Notes under the pieces: model-generated
Database searches by the model: none
What the model was told of the DNA's origin: nothing
What the model saw: the letters and a program-made list of their open reading frames with translations, nothing else
Shown: positions 1 to 12,489 of the stretch, piece after piece
How the letters are laid out: each line of letters starts with the position of its first letter
Position numbering within the stretch: the first letter of the stretch is position 1
Translations under genes and position numbers: made by a program
Source: Ischnura elegans
Taxonomy: Eukaryota; Arthropoda; Insecta; Odonata; Coenagrionidae
Length of the DNA: 64,000 nucleotides
Direction: 5' to 3'
Assembly: GCF_921293095.1 (NCBI RefSeq)
Contig: NC_060248.1
Location: 14,402,744-14,466,743 of the forward strand

Positions 1-768
1 CGGAGAATAAGTTCTTAAAAAATGAATATGGAAACATTGAATTGCCCTACCAAGGTAGACTGCCGTATTTACCAACTTTCGCCGGCAGTCTTACATCTCA
101 TAACCATATTGCTCGAGTTTATTCGCATATTGTCGACTACATACTTGAATGGGGTGGTTGACCGTACATGAAATCTCAATTATCCGTAAAATATCTCACT
201 TTTCAATGAGAACAAACACTTTATCCTCGAAAATTGTGTTAATTTCCGCACTTTCGGCCCATAAATTTCATGCCTGCAAAACGATTCCAAAATTCAGGGG
301 ATAGAAAAGGGCACATAAACTACTCTGGAAGGGACTCGAAGTTCTTTAAAACATCAATATCAAGTCGACGACCTCGCGTGGTCACTTACTGCTATTCCCC
401 CCACCCCACTCCTCGTTCCGTCCGCCCCTCCCCCTTCGTGCTCGACGACTTGCCCCAAAAATAAGCATATAGCCACCGCTAGCGTGTCGTTCCCATGGAA
501 ACCGAAGGTGTGTGTTATTCGTTATATTATAACCCGGAGGGCGAAAGTTTTGCAGTCGAAAGGAAGATTTGAAATGATCTCTATTCACTACGAACAGTAG
601 TCGGCAGATATCATTTGATTTTGTCGGATGACGACGCGGCATTACCGTATTTTGGACGCGGGCAATTTTACTGTGCCCAATGAAAAGTACAAAACCGAGA
701 GAAACGAAAGTCACAAGCAGTAAATGGAAGAATTATCTCCTGGGAACATAAATGTAGTGTGAGTGAAT
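1..768 (+). promoter_or_regulatory. 5' flank and 5' UTR of the MAPK15/ERK7 gene
   Basis: No gene is recognised here. The stretch from about 360 to 720 is richer in C, G and CpG than the surrounding DNA and lies immediately upstream of the first coding exon, so it is the likely promoter and 5' UTR. No TATA box or initiator could be assigned with confidence. The open frames on either strand (for example 382-714 on the minus strand) have no recognisable domain and are treated as chance. Confidence 0.4.
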
Positions 769-843
769 ATGAATTTACCGATTAAAGAAGTTGATAATCA
801 CATGACCCGGCGTTACGAGATTGGAAAAAGACTTGGAAAAGGG
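769..843 (+). CDS. MAPK15: MAPK15 exon 1 (start codon, residues 1-25)
   Basis: The exon opens with ATG at 769 and encodes 25 residues ending ...KRLGKG, the first half of the ATP-binding glycine loop. The donor GGG|gtgagta is close to consensus and phase 0. An in-frame ATG at residue 12 exists, but the upstream ATG is kept because family members have a similar short leader before the kinase fold. Confidence 0.85.
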
Positions 844-3800
844 GTGAGTACCTGCCCGCAGCAATGCTTGTAACATACGCCCAGTCACTTGACGATTTTT
901 CCACGTAGAAAACGATAACATGTAACAAATTTCTCACGATGTTTTCATTTAACTTCATGCAATATTACGACTATAATTTCACTGAATAACTAGATAGAAT
1001 TCTTTAATGTTCTTCGCTCTGCCTTAAGGCATTTCATCCCAAGTGACTCATTAAAACTGTGTTTAAATTTGTCCCCATAAAAGGCCTATGGAATCGTGTG
1101 GAAAGCGATCGATCGGAAAACAAACGAAAAAGTGGCTGTTAAAAAAATATTTGATGCCTTTCGGAACCCAACTGATGCACAGCGTACCTTCCGAGAAATA
1201 ATGTTTCTAAAAGCGTTCGGAGCCCATCCAAATATCATAACCTTGAGGAGCATCCACAAAGCCAAAAACGACAAGGACATTTATTTAGTATTTGAGTATA
1301 TGGGTATTATTTCCTAATTAAGCTCCACTCCTTTGAATAATAATTACTAATAAATAATATTACCCCATTTCTAACACTGTGACTAATTTAATTTTCAGAT
1401 TCAGATCTCCACAATGTCATAAAAAAGGGAAACGTATTGAAAGAAATACATATTCAGTTCATACTGTATCAGCTACTGAAAGCAACTAAATATATTCACT
1501 CTGGAGGAGTTGTACACAGAGACCAAAAAGTAGGTGGATAAGAGCTATTATTTATTAATATTAAAATTGGAAATTGATTGTTATTAAGGCATGCCCCATG
1601 GACATAACTTTCCGGACAGTACTTGAAATGAGAATTCAATAGCTTATTCGGAGTTAATGATAAGATCTAAACACCATGGCCCTGTATTATAAGGATGTCA
1701 CTACTTCCCAACCTATCTGGGCCCATATTCTAAAGTGGATTAACTAATACATGAAATTAAGGCTGGAGGCAAAAAAAGTTTTGAGGTGAAAACTGACAAA
1801 ATTTCTGAGAAATGAAGAAAAACCATGTCACAATAGGCATAAAAACATATTCTCCACATAAAAAATCTTTAATTATTAAACTATACTTCTTATTCATCAA
1901 TGTACAGCCAGAACGAATGATGACAAAAAAACGTGATTTATTTTTATCTTTACTCAACATCATAAATCTACCTGCAATACATAAAGTTATTTTTAAATAA
2001 AATTATTTAGGCCAGTTACAACCACAGTAAAAAGTGTTTGAAAACATATCTATGGCAATATGTACTTTTCTCTTTTAACTACTCCATTTTTATTTAAAAG
2101 TCATGTTTATTCCAAAATTTTGTTTTAAAAATCAAATTAATAATTTTTCCGTATCGTCAACAGTTCATTCACTCTTGGGAATGCTTTTCCATATGGGTGT
2201 ATTCCAATTCTACAACATTTTTCATTTGCATAATTTAACTGTAATTTTTACTGAACTACTTTTTATAGTTTTCAAATGCACTTTTTCAGATAATAGATAA
2301 CTTTTAAAACCAATAGTAACAAAGACCAGCCTTCATTACCAAAGTTTTCACATCAATAAATGTGTCTCTTGACCACTAACTTCATTGGGTCAGTACTGTT
2401 TACTCTCCTGTCAGCCAGTCTGATGACTGCCACATTTTCTTCACATGGTCATTTGAAATGGGGAAGCATTTGGAACTGTACCTTTCCAATGGAATTCTAA
2501 TTCCTTCACCCTCTGCTGGCTAAAGCCATGCATGAAACCTTTGGATTGAACAAATAGAGCTTAATATAATCATATTAATGTTTAAAAACTCAGCCAATAA
2601 TTGCCAAACTAAATTCTAATTGGTGCATAAAATAAAATGAAAGTCTTCGCAGTAGTAATGAGATGGATTCACTTGGCCTGATCTCATATCTTACAAGGAT
2701 TGATATACATGTTCACAGCCTTCCAATGTACTAATTGATGTCAACTGCCATTGCAAACTGGCTGATTTTGGACTGGCACGCTCGCTTAACCCTCATGATA
2801 AAATAAATGGCCAAGGGACACCTGAAATAGTTGATCCATCACTTACTGACTATGTAGCCACAAGATGGTACAGGGCACCAGAAATCCTCGTCGCTTCAAA
2901 AAGGTATGTATGCATTTTTATATTCATTTCACTTCATAACCAAGTGGTATTTTATTCAAAGTTAAGGTGATACAATTATTTAAAAGTTAAATTACCCTTT
3001 CCACCCTAACCTGCCTAAAACCTGCAGCGGATAATTCCCTGTCGGGCACAAACTTTAACTACCCTCTTGCCCAACTGGTAGACCTATTTTTCTGCAAGAT
3101 GCCATGCTAACATGCTAAGCCAATATCGAATAAAGTATTTTCCACTATTCACAGGTTGACTGCCAAGGTTTTTTTAGTAGATTTTTCCTGTGATATCATT
3201 GGTGTTTATTAATTTAATGGGGAATTATTGGTTCAGGACACATGGAAATACATATGATTGAAAATGAACTTTACTCTGTTTTGAGGAACAATGGCCATAA
3301 TGACCACTTCAGCTACAATTCTACGCCATAGAAACTATGAACTAAAATCTATGATATCATAATTAAATTCACCATTCTTTTGCTAAGGATTACTTAGTGG
3401 CTATAATATGGTCCCAGAGGATCATCAATTGATATTTTTATTGGACAATAGGGTGATTTCCTATTATTTTTTTATTGCCTAAATCGAAAGATTATTACTC
3501 CTGGAGTACATACAACTTTAGATTTTTAAATGATGATATCTATTTTTTGCAAATAAATGAAAAGTGAAAATTTTCAAGCTTACGAAAATGTGACGGTGAA
3601 GTATGAATGCCGGGAAAACTCCGAGTGATGTCGTTCTGGTTCCCGCTAGCGCAAGTGAGGTGACCTTGGGGCGAGGCTTTGAGCGCTGATACGATGCAGG
3701 ATGCTAGCAGGTAGCAGAGTACCCTGCTAGCTGGTAGCGCTTGGCTTAAATAAGGATTATTAATACCTTATCAAACGAGGAAAACTTTCCGACCTTAGCC

Positions 3801-6800
3801 AGTTTTAATAAGTGATTATTAAGACATGCTTCCCTGAGCTCTGTGCCTCATGCATGCATTGGTAACCTCAGACGATGTAAAACTCCTATCTACTCGTATA
3901 GAAACTAGGTCCCTGTGACGTCACATGGAGTGGTATCGCATGGGCGCCAATCTGGCCTTTTTCAAATGAGGATAAAATTGACCATTGCCATTCGTCCAAA
4001 CCGGTATTTCTAAAACCAAATAATTTGTATATTATGAATACACTAATGGTGGGTAACGAATCGCAATGAATGCCTTTCGTTTTCTTTGATGAAGGAAACT
4101 ACCCTATTGGTTTCAAAAATAGAGTTAGTGTCCAGAGGGAATGATGGTAGATTTGATGGTCCAATCAGTTGTACTCGTAAGATGTTTTTACTTACATATC
4201 TTGCTGTCACACTAACACACATTAAATTAGTTGGAGAGAAATAATTTGCAGATCTAGCAAGTTCTCGTGATGGAAATTGCCTCTGTGTTTTCAGTGTACG
4301 GAGGAGGCTTTGTTAGGATATAAATAATACACGCTACATACTATGAGGAATTTGCCATAGTTTAAAGCTGTGGTATGATTTTTAAGACAGTATTTCTTTC
4401 ACTTGGTTTGTATGAAGTAGAGTGTGGTAGAGGATAAGGAAAGAATTAAATGACAGGTGCTAACTAAACACATTTCATTTGGACGACACACTCATCTTTC
4501 TGCATTTGACAGATAAAATGCAACTTTGATAGAATCCATATGGAAGTTTAATTGATTGATTTGTCCATCAGGTATACCAAAGGGGTAGACATGTGGAGTC
4601 TTGGATGCATATTAGCAGAAATGCTTCTAGGAAAACCAATTTTTCCAGGATCTTCAACAATAAACCAGGTGGAGCTTATTATGAATACGATTCCTAAGCC
4701 ATCACATGAAGGTAATTACTATATTTATATCATTGATAATTATCAATTTGACCTATTCTTCTAATGCTTTGGAGAAAAATAATAATGCGCATAGGTGAGC
4801 ATGACTGTGCATAAAATAATTCATTTTAAGATATTTCACATATTTTAATCAGGCCTCATGAATAGCTTGTTAAACTTTGTATGAAACAGATTGTGATTCA
4901 TAACGACATAGTTCTAATAAAATACATAATCTAGTACTTGTAAGAGCACCTAAATAGTTTCCTAAATTTGTTTATGAGAAAAAGCAATCTAATGATTATT
5001 TGTTTAAATCCAGATATTGAAAATGTTTGCTCTGGTTATGGGATGACGCTATTGGAAAAAACACCCACTTCTCCTCAGAAAACATTCCGGCAAATTCTGA
5101 AGAATGTCCGTAAAGATGCAGTTGATCTTGTAGAAAAACTATTAGTTTTCAATCCTTCGAAAAGGCTTTCCGCTATTGAAGCACTAGATCACCCGTACGT
5201 CCACAGGTAAGTCACATTTCCAAGAAATAACAAGATGCATAGGAATTTATCAAATATTTTATGGAGTTATTTGTAAATGATTACACTTGAATTCTCATTC
5301 ATTTGCTTCAATTCTTTTACAAAACTAGAGTGGCCTCTGTGGATAGGTGATGATAAGCAAAAGCAAATAGTATGCGTTAAGTCCATTTTAAATCCTATTA
5401 TGATGGACAGAAATCTTAACCCCTTAATTACATGTCTGGTACTGTCCCAATTTCCTTTAAATCTATTGTCTTACCATGAAAAAAATTATTCCAAAAAGTT
5501 ACATAATTAAATAAAATAATTTTTTGAGTCCTCTATTGATGTTGTAGTCAAAGATAATGGCTTTCATTGATACGGTAGATGATCATAGTGGTGCACCAAA
5601 GATTTCCAGGTCTCCAACTTTTCTTATTTGCTCAAGAAAATTTACAGTGTATGCTAAGTTAACAGGCGCACAAGTTTTAATGATTGAAGCATAAACTAAA
5701 GGAATCAATGCAACATTTTTTGATGCTTGTAATTCACCATTCAAAAACAAAATCAAAGCCTAAAGATGACCCAACTCTTGTTTCATCCCCATGCCATTAC
5801 GTCAACAGGTTCCACCGAGTCAAGGATGAGCCATCCATGCACTCAAGAGTTGTGCCTCCATTGAGGGACGATGTCCGACTGGGCGTTGATGACTACCGCT
5901 CAAACCTATACGAATTCATACGAGTGCGACAAGCGATGGCGCAGCAGGCGGCAATGAGCATCAAGAAAGAGATGCCAGTTACCTCGCCAAACGATTCCAA
6001 AACATTTCAAGAAATGAACACGAAGACCAAAGAAGTTCAATCGTGTTCTCCAAAAACCTCAACTCCAGCTCAGATAACAAGGTCAGGAAAGGAAACCATT
6101 TCAAAGCCTCTCTCAAGCATTGTACGCCGAAATGTCTCCGCTCAAGATCTGAGATCAAATGAAAAGCAGGAGGTGATTACAAAAAGGACATCGACTTCTG
6201 ACAGCGGAATCAAATTCCAGGTGCATTCGTCTTCCTCACCCCAGAAACATGGTAATAAAAGGAACAAATCAAATGCTATAACATAGATGTGACAGATGCC
6301 TCAGAAGCATATGATCAGCTTGATTAGCTATAGTTTAATGCTAGGTTACCACAGGATAAAAAAATGTAATTTTACTTGCCAAAAGCTTCGACCTGGGTCT
6401 TTTGAGGGAAGGTAATTTTTGGCCTTGGAAAGCTCTCCACTCTCTAGTCATAGAAACTACATATTTCAAGTAGCGTGATGGCATATGTTCTGCTTAAAGA
6501 TTATAAAAGTGACCCCTGCTTTACAGTCCTACTAACGACAGATTTACAATGCAATCTGCACTAATTTTTTCATACTTATTTTAAACTTCAAATTTTTCCT
6601 TTTTTTGTTTCCAATCACACAACTGTCATCAATTATGTAATTTTACACCTTATTTGTCAGCTAAACATTTTTAATATAGCTGCATTTACATGTGCAGATG
6701 TTCTTCAAAAAGATTCCTTGAATGCAGATTCACCATAGGATGGAATTTGCTTTATGATTGGCTCTCTGGAATAGGTCAATATGATAAAGCAAGGGTCTAA

Positions 6801-9800
6801 TGTACATTATTTTCTTACTTACCTAAAGAAACCAAAAAAGTCTGTTGTTGGCACCTAAATGATTTACAGTCCATTTAATGGGGGGAATGACTCTTTACAT
6901 GAAAAATTTTGGCAATTGGAGATGTGAAGCTTTTCACTATTTCCACTTAACATGGCCATATTATTTATTCTGCCTGCAGAAATGGGATTTTGTGAGCAGC
7001 AGCATGAAAGCGGATTTTCATTTTTGAAGGAATGATATTTGTATTATTTGGACTTTCAGATTACAAAAGCCTTCATTACACTCTAGCCACTTTACTTGTC
7101 ATGGAAAGGCAACATCTACATTCTGTTGATATTAACAGAGGCATGAGTATAATAGAATTTCCAAAATTATGACATAGGAATCTCAAGCTACCTCACTTAT
7201 CTAAATGAGACCTTAGATATCACATTTTATAAATATTAATCATTCAGGCCCATTGAAAGAAGATATCCGTACAGATAAGGGATCACTTATGAAATAAAGT
7301 GATGGATGTACTTTGATTTGAATAATTTATAACTGCATTTAGCATTACAAACCTAATACTTTCAGCAATAAATGCTAGGCATTATTCATAAAAGATATAT
7401 TATAAAGGGATAGAATAATTAATCATCTTGTATTGAAAAGAATAAATTTTTATTCAAAGTTAGAGATGAATCTTCAGACAATAGTAGCCTTGGCTACCTA
7501 TAGAGGTTAAGCATCGTAATTCAACGGAGGAAACTCCTTTTGGTTATTAATAACCAAATTAAATTCAATATAACATGATAGCATATCCAGTATACACTAT
7601 GTATATGCTAATAAAATAATTGATACATAAAATAGTCGTGGCTATTTCTGTGGCAATGAATTTCGTTGGATCTTGTGAAATTAGGACAATTGGTATCATT
7701 CTTTCACCTCTATCAAATACAAGCATGAAGTCTTTCACTAAAGACAGGCAAGATATACTCAGGGATGTTCATAAATACATTTTTCATGCACCTACGACAT
7801 CCATAGGTGCATACTTCTAATAGCTAGAATCTTCTCCCAGGATATCACATGATTAATTAAGTAGAGAAATATAATCATTATCAAAAAAGTATGGGTGCAT
7901 GTAGCTACTGTAAGAAGGGCTTGCAGTACCTAAATAAAATGAGATAACCACCCATCTAAAAGTAGCCTAGCAAATACCTTCCACCAACACATTTCTTTTT
8001 CAATATTCTTTCAAAGTGATGCATTAAAAACTTAAATGTTATGTACCATAGCTAAATGGCTAATTGAAACTCGAGAGGGACTTCACAATAAACAATTTGA
8101 TGGTGGCTTTTTCCACATAATCAGCAAGTGAGGCGAGCTTCCTATTAGTATTCCGTATATTAGTATTTGACGATGAATGATTAAACTATGTCACGGCCTA
8201 AGTGATTGATAATTTAAAGACTAACTGGACTGAAAACTAAAGCTAGAGTAGAAAAATGCAAAGAAAGGCTCTACATGAATGGAATACAACGAAAAAGGTA
8301 GTACATGCATATTTCCTCAGCATTAAATCAGAGAATTCTTAGAAGAGTAGGTTAGATTTTTAATTAGTAAAATAGTTTAGGCTTCATCATGAGGATTTAC
8401 CATAAAAATACCCATCTCTCAATATACATATATAATTATAATCGAGAAACTACTTTGGCCAGCAACTTGAAAGTCCCACTAATGCGAAAGCTTAAAGGAC
8501 ATCCAAAAGTGCCAGCAAGAGAATTTTATACTTTACTGGTGACTTTATTCCTCTTTCTTATCTCCTAACCTGTATTCAAGCTGTCGCCATAATTCTCAAG
8601 GTATGTGCTGCCTCCATTGTACTCCAATTTGACTGAGAGACATTCATGTAAAATATTTTTTTTTAATTTTCCAAATAAAGACATCATGTTCTCTACCCAT
8701 GCCTTTGATACATCTTCGTTATATGTCTCCAATGTACTGATTCCAAGGATCCTACATAGCGTAAGATACTTTTTTATTACAGAACATATTTTACGAGGCA
8801 CCTAAGTAGCTCTGATGTACAGTCATTTTCACTATCTGGCATGCATGACAAAGATCATAAGAGCTACTCATGTTCATGCATTTATGCATACTATCAAAAG
8901 TTTTCATTCTATATGATGAAATTTTGATTTCACCCCTGCATCTACATCGGAATATACACTAAAATACTTAGGCTTTATACTTTGTCTTCTCATTAGTTAA
9001 GGCTAAATAGAGGGGAATAAAATAAACTAATTAGTTCACAAAATGATTCATTTTTATGCAACGACCAGGGAATTTCCCCTTGAATACATCTCTTTAAATG
9101 GAATAGAAAAGGATTTTCTTAAATAATTATCGCTTCATGCCACTGAAAGCCATTCCCTTATTTTCACTTGACACAATTGTAAATATGCTAAGGATGAACT
9201 GTGATAGTCTCAATTTTGTTGAAAATCATTCATCAAATATACGATGAAATTAATAAACAGTAATAAGAACATGAGCCTTAACTGAATATTAAATTACTTA
9301 TCCAATAATGTGTACCCCAAAATTGCAATTCAGTCCATTTCATATCAAATAAATTAATCACAACTTAGTGCCAGCAAGTATCAGCCAAGTAGATGACCAC
9401 AGCTTCAGAAATCAATCTTGTTACACAACATAGATTGTCCATCAGTGTAATTAACACAACCTTACAGTACATTACTAGAAATAGTAATATTTGAATGAAA
9501 GTAAAAAATTAATAGAATTATGAGTTATGAATCTTGCATGTTCATCTAAGGAATTGATGAAGTCTTCTGAGAATGCTAAAATTATTTCTCATTATAATTA
9601 CTAAAATGACAATCCATTCTAAAAATACTTAAAGATTAATATCTATCTTGACTATTCAGTACGCCCTGGAATACGCAAATCCTATGAGCCAAGAAAGGTT
9701 GTGCCAATAAAGGAGCAACTACGGGAGACAATGCATCATATAGAAGGTGATGGAAGAAAGTTCCTTAGAGTTGGGAATCAAACAACTGCCAAGGAGAAGA

Positions 9801-11488
9801 TAAGCCTACGAAATAAGCCGCAGGCTATGTCTCAGGTCTGTACCATGTAGAAAGAATCATTCTCTCATCCAAAGGTATTGCAGAGAATCTAGAACATTTT
9901 AATTTCATGTTAGCAGCCATATCTACATTCAATAAATTGTGGAATATCACCAAATTATAAAATATAGTTGGAAAAATAGTTTTCATGGGGAAATGGATAG
10001 GCAATGTGCATCCAGTTGCTGTAAGGGCATACAATTGTCAAATTCAAAATAGTAACAATGTGTCAGCTGCACTTAGTAAGTCACAGCCACTACGAGACCC
10101 TACTATGTAGTCCAGATCCTTTTCTGCACACAAACATACCGTGGGGTCACAACTAGGAAGATATCGGTCCAATTTTCAAGAAAAACAATTGTGATCTGAT
10201 TCTGTTGATAAGAATAGCAGCGGATATTAGTGCCTAAGCAAAAATTCTCACAATAATGTAATGTTTCCCCCGATAATTCTTACAAAAACATAAAGCACAG
10301 TGCTTTTGGTTTCATTATGCAGAAAATTACAAAAATTTCCTCTCCCTACCCGAAGAAATCACTAGTCAGACATTGCTTGGTTTTGCTAAATCAAATTCAT
10401 TAATCATTGATTTATTTCATATTTCCCCGGTTCATTCTTCATAAATGAGCATGATTTCTACCTCTCATTTTATAGCATCCCATTCCTTGACATATAGAAA
10501 ACCACATGTTGTTAGCCATACTCAATACTTTTCCTACCTTTTGAATAGAAAATTACAGAGGCTCTCTCTTGTATCAAGAGAACACAGTTCATGGGACGCT
10601 CAGGGGAAAGGAATGAGGATATTTAATCTCATTTAAATCAAGAGGAAAATTGTCTGCACAACGCAAAACAGCATACACACCTGATATCCCAAGAAACATA
10701 ATTTCTCATAATATTCCCCATGCATTGTAATTTCAATACAATTTCACTTCTCCCCACCTACATTCCTTCAGAGCCACGTGAAAATTAGCAAAACTCTCAG
10801 GCAGAATACCTAGGGAGGCATAAATGAATTGAGGCATGTTGTACAACAGACCAATGAGATAAAGCATGATGGGACATTGGCAAGAAAATATTAATTCTTG
10901 ACCCACCAAAGGACAACACGATGAGTCAAGAGTTAAATCAATATCACCAACAATCAGTGTTGAAATTGTAGGATATGAGTTGCCAACTATTGGATGATGA
11001 AAAACTGAGTCCCAGATTATATATCTTATGGGTTACACAGACATAAGAGAAACTTGCCTTTAAAATAGATCCTATCACACTGAGGATTGAGTTTAGCTGA
11101 AAATGTCTATCATTTCAGCTGTTATGCATGACAATAGAAATTACAGAGTTATTCTTATCATCCTCTTACATGATTTACTTAATTTATTGCATTATTCCAT
11201 CCATGCGCAAATACTGAAAGTAGGTGAAAGATAATCGATCTTCATGAGGTGCAAACATGTTTAAAACAATAACTACAAGTGAAATCCTGATGTGCATGGA
11301 TGAAGCTACCATAGATTTTGTTTACTGCTCTTTAATGGCTTAATTTACAAATGTTACAGGTGGTGCAAAAGGCTTTAGAGAAATCCAAGAAAGAAGCACG
11401 GTCTCACTCATCAACCCTCCAACAAATCTCTTTCAATCACGGTAAAACGTTACCAAAAACCATCATTCATAAATATATTGGCAACTAA
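769..11488 (+). CDS. MAPK15: ERK7/MAPK15 atypical MAP kinase, nine coding exons
   Basis: Joined exons are 769-843, 1084-1303, 1399-1529, 2719-2903, 4572-4711, 5014-5206, 5809-6251, 9660-9835 and 11360-11488. They total 1692 nt (563 aa plus stop), with intron phases matching at every junction. Visible kinase features are a glycine loop LGKGAYG (22-28), the beta-3 lysine in VAVKK (K45), HRDQK (138-142), DFG (158-160), an activation-loop TDY (185-187) followed by [10 protein letters not shown], and the helix-F segment [14 protein letters not shown] and the segment [20 protein letters not shown] identify the ERK7/8 branch rather than ERK1/2, p38 or JNK. The kinase domain ends near HPYVHRF (about 315). 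The remaining roughly 250 residues are basic and serine-rich, as in family members of about 540 aa. Known members autophosphorylate without an upstream MAPKK and act in secretion, ciliogenesis and nutrient responses; that function is inferred from the family. Exons 8 and 9 are less certain than exons 1-7. Confidence 0.92.
1084..1303 (+). CDS. MAPK15: MAPK15 exon 2 (residues 26-98)
   Basis: The acceptor at 1082-1083 follows a tract ending cccataaaag. The exon completes the glycine loop (AYGIVWK), then gives the beta-3 lysine (VAVKK) and helix C, and ends in LVFEYM. The donor at 1304 (gtattatt) leaves one base, which joins exon 3 to give the aspartate of the hinge sequence YMDSDLH. Confidence 0.92.
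1399..1529 (+). CDS. MAPK15: MAPK15 exon 3 (residues 99-142, HRDQK)
   Basis: The acceptor is ttttcag at 1392-1398 and the donor gtaggt at 1530. The exon carries the start of the catalytic loop, VVHRDQK. A glutamine in place of the usual leucine or isoleucine after HRD is typical of the ERK7/8 branch. The exon ends in phase 0, so the following exon begins with the Pro of K-P-S-N. Confidence 0.92.
2719..2903 (+). CDS. MAPK15: MAPK15 exon 4 (residues 143-204, DFG and activation loop)
   Basis: The acceptor gttcacag precedes PSNVLID. The exon encodes ADFGLARSL, a 20-residue activation segment, then T185-D186-Y187 and [15 protein letters not shown]. The donor is gtatgta at 2904. Vertebrate ERK7/8 has TEY at this place; here the middle residue is Asp. 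Confidence 0.92.
3449..4106 (+). mobile_element. Rep-1 MITE, copy 1 (in MAPK15 intron 4)
   Basis: A 658 bp element has ends TAGGGTGATTTCC and, inverted, TAGGGTAGTTTCC. The flanks are ...caa and ttg.... It shares near-complete internal sequence with copies at 14767, 19682, 26803 and 54244, including the block GCCTAAATCGAAAGATTATT and the segment around CCTGCTAGCTGGTAGCGC. It contains no coding capacity, so it is a non-autonomous DNA element of unassigned superfamily. Confidence 0.85.
4572..4711 (+). CDS. MAPK15: MAPK15 exon 5 (residues 204-251)
   Basis: This exon follows a 1.67 kb intron that contains Rep-1 copy 1. It encodes [13 protein letters not shown] through IPKPSHE: kinase helix F with its structural Asp, and the start of the MAP-kinase insert. 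Acceptor tccatcag, donor gtaatta, phase 1. Confidence 0.9.
5014..5206 (+). CDS. MAPK15: MAPK15 exon 6 (residues 251-314)
   Basis: The acceptor aaatccag precedes [10 protein letters not shown], and the donor is gtaagt at 5207. The exon covers the end of the MAP-kinase insert and the C-lobe helices, with [20 protein letters not shown] and the terminal HPYVHR block that closes MAPK catalytic domains. Confidence 0.9.
5809..6286 (+). CDS. MAPK15: MAPK15 exon 7, with an alternative stop at 6284-6286
   Basis: The acceptor gtcaacag precedes [15 protein letters not shown]. The segment [14 protein letters not shown] matches the conserved post-kinase block of MAPK15. The rest is a polar, Ser/Thr/Lys-rich tail with no domain. 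There are two possible ends. A donor at 6252 (G|gtaata) joins exons 8 and 9 in frame, or read-through adds 11 residues and stops at TAG, giving a 473 aa protein. If the read-through form exists, its 3' UTR would extend to AATAAA-type signals near 7370-7445. Confidence 0.88.
7430..7720. repeat. Dispersed repeat A, copy 1
   Basis: This roughly 285 bp stretch matches 18455-18745 in the same orientation, with shared blocks such as GAGGAAACTCCTTTTGGT and TAATAACCAAATTAAATTCA. No terminal inverted repeats or coding capacity were seen. It lies in MAPK15 intron 7, or in the 3' UTR of the shorter isoform. Confidence 0.7.
9660..9835 (+). CDS. MAPK15: MAPK15 exon 8 (candidate, residues 463-521)
   Basis: A pyrimidine-containing acceptor ending actattcag is followed by 176 nt whose only open frame requires one base from the previous exon, which is exactly the phase left by the donor at 6252. 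It encodes a basic segment beginning [14 protein letters not shown] and ends CAG|gtctgt in phase 0. No known domain was recognised. The phase agreement on both sides, and the absence of stops in just the required frame, are the evidence that this is a real exon. Confidence 0.7.
11360..11488 (+). CDS. MAPK15: MAPK15 exon 9 (candidate terminal exon)
   Basis: The acceptor aatgttacag is followed in phase 0 by 42 codons ([18 protein letters not shown]...) and TAA at 11486-11488. The segment is lysine-rich and probably helical. An internal G|gtaaaac at 11450 could act as a donor to something further downstream, but no convincing following exon was found. Confidence 0.65.
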   Translation: MVQKALEKSKKEARSHSSTLQQISFNHGKTLPKTIIHKYIGN

Positions 11489-12000
11489 GCTGAGATATGG
11501 GAGAGAATATCCCAGCTATTGATTTCACCAAGCAACGGATACCCTTAACTTTGACCATCATATTCTTTCCATTGAGCCCCAGGAATATGACTTCATCATT
11601 CATCAATTGTGAGGATCTTAACAAGAAAACCTTTTTTGTTAGTCTCATCAATTCTAATATTTTTTGTAAATTAATGAAGAGAACCTGTCGGCATCTAGGT
11701 ATGCTTTGTCAGACTTCTTTAATGAGCCGTATGAAATTTTTGTAAATCAGTGACTGTTTTATAGGGATATTTTCTATAAACAAAGCCATGGTTGTAAACA
11801 TTTAATGAATATTTACAACAGTGGCAGTAATGTTTTGTATGTCATCCTTATTGGGATAGAAATTATTTACAAGTCTTTTGGATAGTGCTTTACAATGTTG
11901 TGCTTGTGATTTTGGAAAATTTTTGTTGCTTATCATGTATGTCTTTGCAGTTACATTAAAATAAAATCTTTGTCCCAGTATTTTAACAAGACTATAAAAA
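11489..12000 (+). other. Probable 3' UTR of MAPK15
   Basis: An AT-rich stretch follows the exon 9 stop with no coding signal of its own. The hexamer AATAAA at 11960-11965 is a plausible poly(A) signal for the long transcript. No transcript evidence is available. Confidence 0.4.
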
Positions 12001-12489
12001 TAACTGAGTCAAAATTAAGACTTTAAAGATAAGTTTGATGTATCAAGTCATTTAGGGAGCCCTAACAAATGAAAATTTCAATTGAAATTCATTGGAACTG
12101 TGAAAACTCTTCAATCCTGATTCTGTTGAAGGTGATGATCGAGAGAACAGCATACACTCGAAGGCTATTGCTGTAACGTTCCCACTCTCTCATTCCTTTA
12201 GCTGTGACGTAACTTCTTCTGATATAGCAACCAGTGGCATTGATTTATGAGAAGACATTATGAGAAGGTTTTTCATAAGCAGAAGAGCTCCTACAAATAA
12301 AATTGAAATTATAAACTTAATTGGTTTCACTAAACGAGTACAGCATGCAGTATCAATTTTGGTCACATGCTGTCATTATGTTCTGAATAAAATTTAATTA
12401 TATTTGACAAAAATAAGAGTAATATTTATAAAAGTTGAAAACAGAAAACGTCATTATTTTAAGTTTTCAAGTCTCCAAAAATGCTAATG

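Noticed and set aside
382-714. 110-codon minus-strand ORF upstream of MAPK15
   Set aside because: No domain, no splice context, GC-rich promoter-like sequence; best explained by chance.
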